Origin: Gemmatimonadota bacterium
GTDB taxonomy: Bacteria; Gemmatimonadota; Gemmatimonadetes; Gemmatimonadales; Gemmatimonadaceae
Reading direction: 5' to 3'
Length of the DNA: 64,000 nucleotides
Assembly (NCBI GenBank): GCA_016719105.1
Contig: JADKAQ010000046.1
Span: 496,001-560,000 of the forward strand
This document shows, piece by piece, positions 54,221-63,183 of this stretch. Position numbers and translations under genes: made by a program. Under the pieces are notes generated by a model. It was given only the letters and a program-made list of their open reading frames with translations. It did no database searches and was not told the DNA's origin. Each line of letters opens with the position of its first letter. Within the stretch, counting starts at the first letter, position 1.

Positions 54221-55300
54221 CTACTCGCCACCCCCCGCCACCTCCCACCGCGCCCCACGCCCCCGCCCAAGACACCGCACCTTCCCCTCCCGCTCCAGCT
54301 CCTTCACCACCCGCCGCACCGCGACCATCGACGCCCCCGCGACTTCGGCGCCGATCTCGGTCAGCGCAAACCGCTCCCGCCCCGGTCGCATGACAGCCAC
54401 GCGCACCCGCTCGTCCACCGAACCGGCGTCGTCCAACGACAGCTCGCCCTGTGGCGTCTCACGCACGATGGACGGTGGCGGTGCTGCGCGATGAGCCGCA
54501 CACGCCACAAAGAAGCGGTGCGTCCACTGGTTGGCCAACTTGCGATTGCCGGCGAACACGATCGGCAGTCGAGGATGCATCACCGTGAGCTCGGCCAGCG
54601 CGCGAGCCACGAACGGGGCCGGCCAGCGCCCCTCCAGGCGCTTCTCGTCGATGAAGTCCGCGTACTGCGCCTCCACCACCAGCGCACTCCACGCGTACTG
54701 CCCCAGGTGCGCCAGCGCGTGGTGCAACGCCTGGATGGCGCCGAGGTCACCCAGCAGGTTGTCGAACGACTTGCGCTCGACCACGGCGGCAATGCGCTCT
54801 CCATCGAGCAGGGCGTAGTCGCCAGCGGGCAACTTGCGCGTGGTGACGGCCGCTCCCGGAAACTTCCACGCATATCGCTCGCCGCTGTCGATCACCAGTT
54901 GCAGCTCGGCGTCGCCACCTCTCACCTCGAGGCGGGAGCGCGAGCGGTGGGAGCGGATCCCCGCCTCGGTGCGAAAGAAGACCTGTTCGTAGCTGCCGGG
55001 GCGATCGCGATACGGCTTGGCGATGAAGAGGAACTCGCAGCGCTTGCGCAGCGGGCGGTCGAGGACAATGGCCAGCTTGCGGCCGAGTTGCGTGCAACTG
55101 ATGACGGGGACGCGTTCGACGAGCGTCATCGGCTCCTCCGGCTCGGAGCCGTCCTCACGCAGGCAGAAGACCTGTTGTCCCGGTCCGGGCCACGCGGCGC
55201 TTGCGCGCACGGCGAGCAGGGTGCGCCCGTCTCGTTCGACCGCCACGCGGAAGGGGAAGCGGGGGTGGGTGGTGCGGTGCACGGTCCAGTGGGTGGTCAT
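54221..55300 (-). CDS. ERCC4-type nuclease with C-terminal winged helix
   Basis: 359 residues; its ATG (55300) overlaps the stop of the upstream ATPase gene (ATGA). The N-terminal 125 residues are unassigned. The nuclease core is clear: VIDSGERYAWKF, then LPAGDYAL and the ERCC4/XPF signature V-E-R-K-S-F-D. FAGNRKLANQWTHRFF closes the domain. The last 70 residues form a winged helix (RFALTEIGAEVAGASMVAVRRVVKELEREGKV). ERCC4 nucleases cut branched or flap DNA. Its coupling to an AAA ATPase suggests a repair or defence pair; the pairing is not one I can name. Confidence 0.85.
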   Translation of the reverse strand: MTTHWTVHRTTHPRFPFRVAVERDGRTLLAVRASAAWPGPGQQVFCLREDGSEPEEPMTLVERVPVISCTQLGRKLAIVLDRPLRKRCEFLFIAKPYRDRPGSYEQVFFRTEAGIRSHRSRSRLEVRGGDAELQLVIDSGERYAWKFPGAAVTTRKLPAGDYALLDGERIAAVVERKSFDNLLGDLGAIQALHHALAHLGQYAWSALVVEAQYADFIDEKRLEGRWPAPFVARALAELTVMHPRLPIVFAGNRKLANQWTHRFFVACAAHRAAPPPSIVRETPQGELSLDDAGSVDERVRVAVMRPGRERFALTEIGAEVAGASMVAVRRVVKELEREGKVRCLGRGRGARWEVAGGGE

Positions 55301-56520
55301 GCGTCGTGGTCCGAATGCCGTCGACGTGTTGCCCGGCGTGCACGTCCACTCTCGCCGACGGGCGGCAGGACCTCGAGGACACGGGTCAGTGGAACGGCCT
55401 CGACCCGATCAGCGAGCGGGAAGACCTCCGTGCCTCCGTGCACGACATACAACCGATCGAGCCGCAGGTCGGCGAGGGCCGAGCGCATGGACGGCGTGAG
55501 CTTGGGCGACGAGGTCCGCTTGAACTCGACCCCCACTCGCGTCTCCCCGCGCACGACGAGCAGGTCGAGCTCTGCGCCGGCTTGTGTCCCCCAGAAGTAG
55601 GCCTCGCCTGGGCGCGCCTGCAACTGATCGAGCACGACGTCGAGCGCGAACCCTTCCCACGAGGCACCGACCTTCGGGTGTGAGTCGAGCTGCGCGATCG
55701 ACGTCACGCCCAGCAGGGAGTGGAGCACGCCGGCATCCCGGAGGTAGACCTTGGGCGCGCGCACCTGACGCTTGGCCAGGTTCTCGTGCCATGGCGGCAG
55801 CTGGCGCACCATGAAGGTCTCGGTGAGGACATCGAGATAGCGTTGCACCGTGGTGTGCGCGACGCCGAACGCCCGGGCGAGTTCGGACGCGTTCCATGTC
55901 TGCGCATGATAGTGCGCGATCATCGACCAGAAGCGACGAAGCGCGGGGGCCGGGACGCGCAGGCCGAACTGGGGAATGTCGCGTTCCAGGAACGTGCGGA
56001 TGAATGCCTCGCGCCATTCAGCACTCGCGGCGTCAGTGCGGGCCAGGAATGCGCGCGGGAACCCTCCCCGCAGCCAGCGGCGCCCGAGCCGCGCGACCCC
56101 AACGTCCTGCAGCCGAAGCCCCGTCAGTTCGTGATATGCGATGCGGCCGGCCAGCGACTCGGCGCCCTGGCGCAGCAATTCGGGCGACGCACTCCCCAGC
56201 AGCAGGAACCGACGCTTGACCGCGGTGTCATCCGCGAGGACGCGGACGGTGTTGAACAGGTTGGGCGCGTGGTGGACTTCATCGATGACGACCAGTCCCC
56301 TGAGCTCCCGCAGGGCGAGCAGCGGATCGGCGAGCCGTGCGGCGTCGGCCGCACTCTCCAGATCGAACCAGGTGGATGGCCCTTTCCACGTAGCGACAAG
56401 CTGCCGCGCGAGGGTCGACTTCCCCACCTGCCTGGCACCCAGCACTCCGACGACCGGGAACTCGCGCAGGAGGGTCTTCACGCGGACGACGTCGGCCGGT
56501 CGATCCAGCAGTTTCGCCAT
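55297..56520 (-). CDS. AAA ATPase with C-terminal DUF4143
   Basis: 407 residues from ATG 56520. Walker A is GVLGARQVGKSTLARQL near residue 32; Walker B is LVVIDEVHHAPN; sensor 1 is FLLLGSAS. The C-terminal half is DUF4143 (YLRDAGVLHSLLGV, then WEGFALDVVLDQL and ELDLLVVRG), whose end has a PD-(D/E)XK-like pattern (E-L-D-L-L ... V-E-F-K-R). These proteins are widespread and often encoded alone. Here the gene is translationally coupled to an ERCC4-type nuclease. A 12-bp inverted repeat ends 4 bp upstream of the start. Confidence 0.9.
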   Translation of the reverse strand: MAKLLDRPADVVRVKTLLREFPVVGVLGARQVGKSTLARQLVATWKGPSTWFDLESAADAARLADPLLALRELRGLVVIDEVHHAPNLFNTVRVLADDTAVKRRFLLLGSASPELLRQGAESLAGRIAYHELTGLRLQDVGVARLGRRWLRGGFPRAFLARTDAASAEWREAFIRTFLERDIPQFGLRVPAPALRRFWSMIAHYHAQTWNASELARAFGVAHTTVQRYLDVLTETFMVRQLPPWHENLAKRQVRAPKVYLRDAGVLHSLLGVTSIAQLDSHPKVGASWEGFALDVVLDQLQARPGEAYFWGTQAGAELDLLVVRGETRVGVEFKRTSSPKLTPSMRSALADLRLDRLYVVHGGTEVFPLADRVEAVPLTRVLEVLPPVGESGRARRATRRRHSDHDA

Positions 56521-56523
56521 ATC

Positions 56524-56552
56524 GCAAATTGAGCGTGTGTCGCTCAATTTGC
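56524..56552 (-). promoter_or_regulatory. 12-bp inverted repeat abutting the AAA ATPase start
   Basis: GCAAATTGAGCG (56524-56535) and CGCTCAATTTGC (56541-56552) are perfect arms separated by TGTGT. The element ends 4 bp before the start codon, leaving no room for a normal ribosome-binding site outside it. Binding of a repressor, or folding of the leader RNA, would block expression of the ATPase-nuclease operon. Confidence 0.65.
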
Positions 56553-56718
56553 AAGGTACTGGCTTCTACTGCAACGGAGGATCCCTGCGGGTGCACCGAC
56601 CCCGTCGGCGCCGCGGCCACGGCGATGCCAGACCCTTCTGAACCAGCAAGCGACCGTGCAGCGCCCGCTGCGTTTCTCTCGGGAACCGATACCTCCCTCG
56701 GCGCACCAACACGGCCTG

Positions 56719-57537
56719 CTACGACGCTCCCCCAAACATCCCCCACACCTCCCCCGCATCCCGCACCGTCACCGCCTCCCACCCCTCCGCCGCAAAGCGC
56801 TCCCACTCCTCGCGCGTCGGATACGTGTAGTACGCGCCCCCCGGCTGCTCCGACACCGGCAGCGTCTCCCCGCGCAACACGCGCTGCGCCGCATCTCCCA
56901 ATGCCGCGACCCCCGGCCCGTACACCTGCGCCACGTGCCAGAAGAGCGATCGTGATCGATCGACCGGCGTGCGCGTGGTCGTCACGATGGGCCCGGTATC
57001 GATGCTCCCGTCGGCGATGTAGTGCACGGTGCATCCGATCGTCTCATCGCCGTTGGCCAGCGCCCTGAAGGTCGCCAGCACCCCGCGATACGCCGGGAGT
57101 ATCCCCGAGTGCAGATTCAGCACGCCGAGCGGCGGCATGGCGAGAAAGGCGGACTTGAAGATGGCGCCGTAGCGGATCGACACGCCAAGGTCCGGAGCCA
57201 GCGCGCGCACCCAGGCGAGCCCCTCGTCGTTGTTGGGAGTGGGGAGCGCGGTGACGGGAATACCGCGTCGGGTGGTCAGCTCGCGGAAGGTCAGGAGGCG
57301 CTTGCCGTCGTCCGGGAGGTTGGCGCGCTCGACGAGCGGAAAGATCTGCTCGAGCGGAATGCCCTGCTCGGCCTGGCGCAGCTCGCGGCGCTGGCGTGGT
57401 TCGTCGGCGTCGGCGCCGGGATTTCCGACGCGTTGGGTGAGGGCGATGGAGACGTCGTGCCCCGCCAGCGCCGGGAGGAGGCGGTTGATGGCGAGGCAGG
57501 AGAAGAGGTCGGCGTTGAGGCAGGCGAGGACGCGCAT
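56719..57537 (-). CDS. Formyltransferase-family protein
   Basis: 272 residues. The formyltransferase core resembles methionyl-tRNA and sugar formyltransferases: Asn-His in LNLHSGILPAYRGVLATF and the catalytic Asp in GSIDTGPIV. It would transfer a formyl group from 10-formyltetrahydrofolate. It lacks the C-terminal OB domain of Fmt and is shorter, so the acceptor is probably a sugar nucleotide or small amine. An insertion sequence now sits 23 bp upstream of its start and probably separates it from its original promoter. Confidence 0.85.
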   Translation of the reverse strand: MRVLACLNADLFSCLAINRLLPALAGHDVSIALTQRVGNPGADADEPRQRRELRQAEQGIPLEQIFPLVERANLPDDGKRLLTFRELTTRRGIPVTALPTPNNDEGLAWVRALAPDLGVSIRYGAIFKSAFLAMPPLGVLNLHSGILPAYRGVLATFRALANGDETIGCTVHYIADGSIDTGPIVTTTRTPVDRSRSLFWHVAQVYGPGVAALGDAAQRVLRGETLPVSEQPGGAYYTYPTREEWERFAAEGWEAVTVRDAGEVWGMFGGAS

Positions 57538-57552
57538 GGCTGCAACGTAGCG

Positions 57553-57560
57553 ACTACCGG
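57553..57560. repeat. Target-site duplication of the IS element, left copy
   Basis: ACTACCGG directly precedes the left terminal inverted repeat. The same 8 bp follow the right end (58899-58906). Eight- to nine-bp duplications are usual for IS256-family insertion. Confidence 0.9.
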
Positions 57561-58898
57561 GGGCGTGTCCGTTTTTCTGTGTATGAGCCGGTGACTCAGA
57601 GCTCGTTCGGCACGCGGTCGCCGAAGAGGAGCTTCAAGTGGGGCAGCGCGGCGCGCCACTGCTGGGCGGGTTTGGCGCGCCAGGTCTTCTGAATGTTCCG
57701 CAGCGCGAGGTACAGGAGCTTCGCCGCCGCGTCGTCGTTCGGGAAGTGCCCCCGCGCCTTGAGCGGCTTGCGCAACTGACTGTTCAAGCTCTCGATGGCG
57801 TTCGTCGTGTAGAGCACGCGGCGCACCGCGAGCGGATACGCGAGCGCCGGCGCGATGCGCGCCCAGTGCCGCTCCCAGATCGGCGCGATCTGCGGATAGC
57901 GCTGTCCGAGCGGCGTGCTCGCCAGGTGGGTGAGCGCCGCCCGCGCGCTCGTCTCGCTGGGCGCCTGATAGATCGCCCGCAGCAGCGGGCACGAGCGCCT
58001 TCCGATCCTGGTAACTCACGTACTGCAGGCTCTGGCGCACGAGATGGACGACGCACTGGTGGATCACCGTCTGCGGAAAGACGGCGTGCAGGGCCTCTGG
58101 CAGCCCGGTGAGCCCGTCGATCAGCGCGATGAGGATGTCGCCCACGCCCCGGCTCTGCAGCTCGCTGAAGACGCGGTGCCAGAAGGCCGCCCCTTCGGTC
58201 TGGGCGATCCAGAAGCCGAGGATCTCCTTCGTCCCGTCGGGCTGGACGCCTAACGCGAGGTAGACCGCCTTGTTCTGGACCAATCCCTCATCGCGGATCT
58301 TCACGCGCAACGCATCGAACGCCACCGCGATGTAGCGGGGCTCCAGCGGGCGCCCCTGCCACGTCTGCACCTCCTCGAGGACCTCGGCGGTCACGGTGCT
58401 GATCAGGTCCGGCGAGACCGGCACCTGATAGCGCTCCTCGAGGTACGCTTGCAGCTCGCGCACCGTGAGCCCGCGCGCATACAGCGCGAGCACCGTCTCG
58501 TCGAAGCCCGGCAGGCGCCGCACCCCCTTGGGGACAAACTGCGGCTGGAAGCTGCTCTGCCGGTCGCGCGGGATCGCCAGCTCGAGCGTCCCCGTGTCGG
58601 TCGTGATCGTCTTGGGCGTCGTCCCGTTGCGCGCGTTGCCATCGGGCGCGCGCCCGGCGCCCTCCGGGTAGCCGAGGTGCTGCGTGAGCTCGGCCTGTAG
58701 CACGCGCTCGGTCAACGCCTTCTGGAACTGCCGATAGATCGCCTGAAAGTCGGCCGGCGTCTGCACCGCCTGCGCCAACTGGTCGATCAGGCCCTCGGGG
58801 AGCACCGGGCCGTCGTCCGCTGCCTGCTTCGTCCGTCGTGCCATAACCACCTCCGGCTTCCTAGGTTATGGCTCATACACAGAAATTCTGACAGGCCC
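57561..58898 (-). mobile_element. IS256-family insertion sequence
   Basis: 1338 bp. The ends (57561-57589 and 58870-58898) form 29-bp terminal inverted repeats with 25 matching positions; the inner 16 bp (TTTCTGTGTATGAGCC) are identical. Perfect 8-bp direct repeats ACTACCGG flank it. One transposase gene fills the element. The exact target duplication implies a fairly recent insertion into the gap between the formyltransferase gene and the glycine-rich repeat gene. Confidence 0.95.
57596..58844 (-). pseudogene. IS256-family transposase, one frameshift
   Basis: About 415 residues if repaired, the normal length. ATG 58844 is preceded by GGAGGT. The N-terminus has VLQAELTQHLGYPEG; the DDE core shows VAFDALRVKIRD and LIDGLTGLPEAL with CVVHLVRQSLQYVSYQDRK. 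After LVP (near 57990) the frame changes, consistent with one extra base in GCTGCTGCGG. The remainder (RRVLYTTNAIESLNSQLRK) continues in another frame to the stop at 57596. As it stands no full-length transposase is made, unless by programmed frameshifting, which is not typical for IS256. Confidence 0.9.
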
Positions 58899-58906
58899 AC
58901 TACCGG
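58899..58906. repeat. Target-site duplication of the IS element, right copy
   Basis: ACTACCGG, identical to 57553-57560. Confidence 0.9.
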
Positions 58907-58948
58907 CGAGCCGGCGGTCCGCCGCTCACACCCGTTAGACGCCCGGCC

Positions 58949-60187
58949 TCAGTTCCAGTTCACGATCGGCAACCACCGCCGCCCCTTGGGATTGTTCCGC
59001 ACGATGTTCACCACCCCAACCTGCACCCCGTGCAGGCTCCGCGCGTAGTTCACGATCCCGATCGTGAGCCCGCGCTGCGTCCCCTGGATGTAGTTGAACG
59101 ACGAGACGCCAACCCCCCGCAACGTCCCCCCCTCGATCACCCGCACGGTCCCACCCGCGACCATCAGGCCGTGCAGCTGCTCCCCCCCGACCCCAAGCCC
59201 GCCAATCGAGACCCCCTCGATGCGCGACGCCCCCACCCCTAACCCACCGATGCTCAAGTACTTGAGCGTCCCGCCGCTGCCGACGCCGGCGCCACCGATG
59301 AAGATCCCGGTCAGGTCGCCACCGCCGCCTACCCCCACCCCACCAATCCCGATCCCCGAGAAGTTGCCGCCAAGCCCCGCGCCGATCCCGCCGATCAGGA
59401 CCCCCTTTCCGCCGCCGCCAGCCGCTACCCCCAGCCCGCCGACCATGAGCCCGGCGACCTCGCCGCCGCTCCCGACGCCCAGGCCGCCGACCGCGATGCC
59501 GCGCACGTTGCCGGCGGCACCGATCCCCAGGCCACCGATGCCGATCCCACGGATGTCGCCGCCCGCCCCGGCACCGAGCCCGCCGATGACGGCACCGCGA
59601 ATGTCGCCCGCCACTCCGGCCCCAGCGCCACCGATGATGATGCCGCGCCCCTCCCCACCAGCCCCGGCGCCGAGCCCGCCGATGATGATCCCCCGCAGGT
59701 CACCACCGGTCCCGGCGCCAAGCCCCCCAACCATGATGCCGCCGATCCGGTCGCCGGCGCCAAGCCCGAGGAGGCCGACGCCGATCCCGACGAGTTCACC
59801 GGTGGCCGAGATGCCGCCGCCCACCTGGATACCGTGCACATCCCGCCCGCCGGTGAGCGGGAGGCCGATGGCGAGGCCGGTAACGTCCCCCGCCCCACCC
59901 TGCTTGGGATCCCAAATAGTCGCGTTGATCCCGGTCGCTCGGCGGAGTCGGGTGTCGCGGAAGTTGAGCCGGATCCCGGTCCACTCCCGCGAATCGCCAA
60001 TGCTGATCCCGGTCTTGTTGGCGCCGATGTTGAGGGCGCGGTCCCCGGTCTCGCGCGGGCGGCCACCGCTGGAGGAGTCGGCCTCCTGACTCAGGACGAT
60101 GCGGGGCGAGAGGGCCAGGATGGTCGCGGCGGCCGCGATGGCGGCGGCGGCGATCAGGAGGGCGGGGAGCGAGCGGAGGCTCTTCAT
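58949..60187 (-). CDS. Secreted glycine-rich repeat protein, LA_2272-like surface repeats
   Basis: 412 residues with an N-terminal signal or anchor helix (LPALLIAAAAIAAAATILAL). From about residue 95 to 340 it consists of around 12 tandem repeats of roughly 20 residues with the core I-G-G-L-G-A-G-A-G-G-D-I-R-G-I. The C-terminus (RGLTIGIVNYARSLHGVQVGVVNIV) has the G-V-Q-x-G-x-x-N wording of LA_2272-type surface repeats. The pattern suggests a beta-solenoid or beta-barrel at the cell surface. No enzyme motif. The gene starts within a few bases of an AT-rich leader and ends 50 bp from the IS element. Confidence 0.82.
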   Translation of the reverse strand: MKSLRSLPALLIAAAAIAAAATILALSPRIVLSQEADSSSGGRPRETGDRALNIGANKTGISIGDSREWTGIRLNFRDTRLRRATGINATIWDPKQGGAGDVTGLAIGLPLTGGRDVHGIQVGGGISATGELVGIGVGLLGLGAGDRIGGIMVGGLGAGTGGDLRGIIIGGLGAGAGGEGRGIIIGGAGAGVAGDIRGAVIGGLGAGAGGDIRGIGIGGLGIGAAGNVRGIAVGGLGVGSGGEVAGLMVGGLGVAAGGGGKGVLIGGIGAGLGGNFSGIGIGGVGVGGGGDLTGIFIGGAGVGSGGTLKYLSIGGLGVGASRIEGVSIGGLGVGGEQLHGLMVAGGTVRVIEGGTLRGVGVSSFNYIQGTQRGLTIGIVNYARSLHGVQVGVVNIVRNNPKGRRWLPIVNWN

Positions 60188-60503
60188 ATAGACGCGAGGC
60201 TGGGGCGGAGCGGTGTATGCGGGCCTACGACGCCGAGGCTGTCGTTGGTTTCAGGGCCCGATTTCATCGAGAATCCCTCGCATCAACGGCTTTTCATGCA
60301 TCTATTTGCATCGGGGGAAATGCTCGAAACCGGATCGGACCGGCTGCTGTTCACCCTCTGTGGTCCTGAAGACCCCGCATGCGCCCGCGGCGGGTTCGAA
60401 CGTGTCGTGGGCAAGGTTGGAGGCAAGACAGCATGGCGGCAGGCGATGTAGCACCCCCGCTCCCCTCCGGGGCGTGCATGAAGTCCCGCAGTCACAACCG
60501 GCG
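60188..60503. other. Intergenic region between divergent genes
   Basis: About 316 bp. An AT-richer patch near 60290-60325 (TTTTCATGCATCTATTTGCATC) probably contains promoters. The frame of the downstream gene is open to 60213 but has no good start before 60504. Nothing else recognised. Confidence 0.45.
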
Positions 60504-61475
60504 ATGGTGACGACCCGAGTCCCCCAGTGGCTTCGGCAGGCGCTGGTATTCTCCGGGGCCTGGCACGTGATCCTCGGCGTCGCCATGGTCATCGCGCCGG
60601 GGGCCTTCTTTGCCCTGGCCCGCATCGCCCCGCTGAACTACCTCCCGGTCTGGCAGGGGGTCGGCGTGATGACGGCGGTGATGGGGGTGGCCTACGCGAT
60701 CGCCGCCCGCAACCCGCTGCGCTACTGGCCGGTGATCATGATCGGCTTCATCCCCAAGGTCCTGGGGCCGATCGGCTACGCGGTGAGCCTGGTGCGCGGC
60801 ACCCTCCCGCGCGCCTTCGGGACGCTGGTGATCATCCACGACCTGGTGTGGCTGGCCCCGTTCGCGATGCTGCTCTGGCTGGCAGTGCGTGACAATGCGG
60901 CGGGGGAGTACCCGCGCTCGACGTTCCGCGGGACGACGCGCGACGCGATGGCGAACGCGATCACGGACCTCGGCGAATCGCTCTTGCAACTGTCGGAGAG
61001 CGCACCGCGCCTGGTGATTTTCCTGCGCCACACGGGGTGTATCTTCTGTCGGGAGACGCTGGGCGACCTGCGGAAGCTGCAATCGGGGATCGAGGCGAAG
61101 GGGGTCAAGCTGGTCCTGGTACACATGGGGATGCCTGACGAGGGCGAGGAGCTGGCCGAGCGATATGGGCTGCGCGGGGTGGACATGATCGGCGATCCGT
61201 TGCGCGAGCTGTATCAGGCATTCCAGCTCCCGCAGGGGACGTTCGTGCAGCTCTTTGGCCCGAAGGTGGCGCTGCGCGGCTTCGTGGCCACGCTCAAGGG
61301 GCACATGCAGGGCTTCTTCCACGGCGACGCGTTGCAGCTCCCGGGAGCCTTCGTGGTCTCGCGCGGGGCCATCCTGCGGGCGCACCGGCACGAGCACGTG
61401 GGCGACCATCCGGACTACATCGCCCTCGCCACCGGCGAGTGCGACCTGCCCACGCGCGGCAGTTCCGCGGCCTGA
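60504..61475 (+). CDS. Four-helix membrane domain fused to a thioredoxin-like (peroxiredoxin-type) domain
   Basis: 323 residues from ATG 60504. The first 130 residues hold about four membrane helices (ALVFSGAWHVILGVAMVIAPG; GVGVMTAVMGVAYAIAA; PVIMIGFIPKVLGPIGYAV; LVIIHDLVWLAPFAMLLWL). The remainder is a thioredoxin fold with redox motif C-I-F-C in RHTGCIFCRETL, LVLVHMGMPDEGEELAERYGL and the cis-Pro-side region LPGAFVVSRGAILR. This resembles the AhpC/TSA-like (SelL-related) group. A membrane-bound thiol reductase or peroxidase is likely. It lies 5 bp before the photolyase gene. Confidence 0.8.
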   Translation: MVTTRVPQWLRQALVFSGAWHVILGVAMVIAPGAFFALARIAPLNYLPVWQGVGVMTAVMGVAYAIAARNPLRYWPVIMIGFIPKVLGPIGYAVSLVRGTLPRAFGTLVIIHDLVWLAPFAMLLWLAVRDNAAGEYPRSTFRGTTRDAMANAITDLGESLLQLSESAPRLVIFLRHTGCIFCRETLGDLRKLQSGIEAKGVKLVLVHMGMPDEGEELAERYGLRGVDMIGDPLRELYQAFQLPQGTFVQLFGPKVALRGFVATLKGHMQGFFHGDALQLPGAFVVSRGAILRAHRHEHVGDHPDYIALATGECDLPTRGSSAA

Positions 61476-61480
61476 GCGAC

Positions 61481-63027
61481 ATGCCACCAACGGAGACGCT
61501 CTGGTTCGTGCTGGGCGACCAGCTCGACCCGCGCTTCTCCGTCTTTCGTCGCCACTTCGACAAGCAGCGCGACGTGGTGCTGATGGCCGAGGTGTCGGAC
61601 GAATCGCGCCACGTACCGAGCCACAAGCAGCGGACGGCGCTCTTCCTGAGCGCCATGCGTCACTACGCCGAGCGGCTGCGCGAGCGGCAGGTGACGGTGC
61701 GCTACACGCGGCTCGACGACGCCGGCAACGCGGGGACGCTGGCGGGCGAGCTGCGCAAGGCAATCGACGCCGTGGGGCCGGCGCGCCTGGCGATCACGCG
61801 CCCGGGGGAGTGGCGCGTGCTGCGCATGATCGAGCGCATCGCCGCGCAGCGCGGGCTCCCGCTGGTGGTGCACGAGGACCCGCACTTCCTGCTCACGCCG
61901 GCCGAGTTCAGCGCCTGGGCCAACGGGCGTTCGGAGCTGGTGATGGAGCACTTCTACCGAATGATGCGGCGGAAGTACAACGTCCTCGTGGCAGCTGACG
62001 GCAAGCCGGAGGGCGGGAGTGGAACTTCGACGCCGAGAACCGCAAGAAGTTCAAGGGCAACCGCGCGACGCTCCCGCCGCGGCTCACGCACGCCCCCGAC
62101 GCCATCACGACGGCGGTGCTGCGCACGGTCGACGCGACGCTGCGCGACCTCCCCGGCGACACCGCGACCTTCAACTGGCCGGTGACGCGCGAGCAGGCGG
62201 TGGCCGAGCTGCACGACTTCATCAGGCACCGCCTGCGCCACTTCGGTGACTACCAGGACGCGATGGTCACGGGCGAACCGTGGCTGTACCACTCGCTCCT
62301 CTCGGCGCCGATGAACCTCAAGCTGCTCAACCCACGCGAGATCGTGCCGCTGGCGGTGGAGGCGTATCGGCGTGGCGCGGCGCCGCTGAATGCAGTGGAG
62401 GGGTTCGTGCGCCAGGTGATGGGGTGGCGCGAGTTCATCCGCGGCGTCTACTGGCGCGAGGGGCCCGACTACGCCGACCGCAATGCGCTCAACCAGCGCC
62501 GAGCGCTCCCTGCGTTCTACTGGACGGGGGAGACGGAGATGCACTGCCTGCGCGAGAGCATCGGCGAGGTGCTGCGCCACGGCTTTGGCCACCACATCCA
62601 GCGGCTGATGGTGACTGGCAACTTCGCGATGATGGCCGGTGCGGACCCGCGAGCGGTGAGCGACTGGTACCTGGGGATGTACGTGGACGCGGTGGACTGG
62701 GTAACGCTGCCCAACACGTTAGGCATGTCGCAGCACGCGGACGGCGGGGTAGTCGGGACCAAGCCGTACGCGGCGAGTGGGCGCTACATCGAGAAGATGG
62801 GCGACTACTGCACCGGGTGCCGATTTGAGCCGGGGACGCGCGTGGGAGAGCACGCGTGCCCGTTCACGACGTTCTACTGGGACTTCCTCATTCGCCACGA
62901 GGCGAGGTTCGCGTCCAACCGGCGCATGGCGCTGCCGCTCAAGCACGTGAGCGCCATGGCCGACGAGGAGAAGCGGGGGATCGCGCAGTGGGCGGAGGTG
63001 GTGCGGGGGCGGTTGGGGATGCGGTAA
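61481..63027 (+). pseudogene. Fe-S bacterial cryptochrome/photolyase, one frameshift
   Basis: About 515 residues if repaired, the normal length of the FeS-BCP/CryB photolyases. The N-terminal part has LWFVLGDQLDP and HFYRMMRRKYNVL. The FAD-binding part has EGFVRQVMGWREFIRG and YWTGETEMHCLRES; RHGFGHHIQRLMVTGNFAMM and ANMxxMSQ-like NTLGMSQHADGG follow. Cysteines for a 4Fe-4S cluster are in DYCTGCRFEPGTR and GEHACPF plus one earlier. The two halves lie in different frames; adding one G to the run at 62014-62018 joins PEGG to EWNFDAEN. Such enzymes repair (6-4) photoproducts or sense light. Confidence 0.88.
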
Positions 63028-63183
63028 CCCCGTCCCAGCGAACGCTGGGACGAGTGGTGGCCGCGCCACACCCCAAGCGTCACGCAAACGCGACGCGGAG
63101 AAGACACAGCACACGCTGAATCGTGACACGCGATGATGGTATTGGGGGTGAACGCTTTCCCTCGAACCCACGTGAGGCACGAG
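63028..63183. other. Intergenic region upstream of the last gene
   Basis: 156 bp. A short inverted repeat CCCAGCG/CGCTGGG lies at about 63033-63050 right after the photolyase stop and may be a terminator (loop AACG-like). The rest should contain the promoter of the next gene. Confidence 0.45.

Noticed and set aside
53991..54275. Small minus-strand gene downstream of the ERCC4 nuclease
   Set aside because: It overlaps the nuclease gene by 55 bp, starts inside a glycine/alanine-rich shadow, has no ribosome-binding site, and contains the twin hairpins.
41257..58906. Integrated prophage or conjugative element
   Set aside because: No integrase, portal, terminase, relaxase or attachment repeats were seen; only one IS element and defence-type genes.
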